DNA from: Amphimedon queenslandica
Lineage: Eukaryota > Porifera > Demospongiae > Haplosclerida > Niphatidae
NCBI RefSeq assembly: GCF_000090795.2
Contig: NW_003546604.1
Span: 1 to 64,000, forward strand
DNA: 64,000 nt
Direction of reading: 5' to 3'
Both the position numbers and the translations under genes were made by a program. Below are positions 56,225 to 64,000 of this stretch, one piece after another. Within the stretch, counting starts at the first letter, position 1, and every line of letters begins with the position of its first letter. The notes under the pieces are model-generated. The model was not told where the DNA came from. It saw nothing but the letters and a program-made list of their open reading frames with translations, and did not search any database.

Positions 56225-56427
56225 TTCTTGCCTAAGTTGCCTGCAGCATAGATATTATGCCTGCAGCCTTCTATCAGGAGGATTGCACATGATCACACGT
56301 GGGTATAACCTTATTTTTGCGCATGCGCCAGAGCAAATGCAATCAAAATAGCGGGAATCTGGGAGGCGGGAACTTAAACCACGTGTATGTACTAAAGTAA
56401 AGTGTAAACTCACTAAACTGTAAAATA

Positions 56428-63799
<7,372 letters not shown>

Positions 63800-64000
63800 T
63801 GATTTTAATACTGACATGCCTTGATACATTTATTACCTGCTTTGTGTTGAGTTTCATTTCTCTAAAATAATGTATTGTGTTTTTTATTACGCTTATTTTT
63901 CCAAATAAAATCATTGAAAACTAGAATTGCAGCAGCAAAATCTATTTTGGAAATCCAAAGGTAAGCAGTAATACAAAATTAATTCAAAATAAATATTATG

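Overview
The window reads as animal nuclear DNA, most likely a demosponge of the Amphimedon type. It is AT-rich, with compact multi-exon genes, many introns of only 50-60 bp, tandem SRCR receptor genes, abundant short TIR elements and very frequent self-complementary TACATG runs. The species is an inference. Exon borders were read by eye from splice signals and reading frame; treat each as good to a few bases. Family matches rest on recalled motifs, not a search.

Layout: (1) 1-3015, minus: 5' part of ERICH3 (ciliary), with an RFX X-box just upstream. (2) 3.4-4.5 kb: the last exon of a Hippo kinase STK3/4 (minus) and the last two exons of ABHD11 (plus). Their missing 5' parts face each other across a dispersed repeat, as if two loci had been joined at one breakpoint. 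(3) 4.9-12.4 kb, minus: two paralogous type I SRCR receptors and a Cys-rich, single-pass protein with an acidic tail. (4) 12.66-50.17 kb, minus: EPG5, the autophagosome-lysosome tether, in about 53 exons. Its introns hold a 5S rRNA gene, a 2.5-kb TIR element carrying a duplicated membrane-protein ORF and a 40-bp hairpin satellite, an orphan zinc-ribbon 3' end, a 177-bp tandem array, nested hAT-like and TTAA-type elements, and at least ten ~200-bp MITEs. (5) 50.2-54.1 kb, plus: a divergently placed class A GPCR. (6) 55.8-56.2 kb, minus: a broken intronless reading frame. (7) 56.4-63.8 kb, plus: a complete 16-exon SAMHD1 (625 codons, catalytic residues present) with an intronless uncharacterised gene nested in intron 7.

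The genes do not form one pathway. EPG5 (autophagy) and SAMHD1 (dNTP control, innate defence) are conserved housekeeping or defence genes. The SRCR pair and the Cys-rich protein form a small same-strand cluster of surface proteins. The most unusual signals are the 17.3-19.8 kb element, the STK3/ABHD11 junction, and the strand-specific growth of microsatellites out of splice signals.
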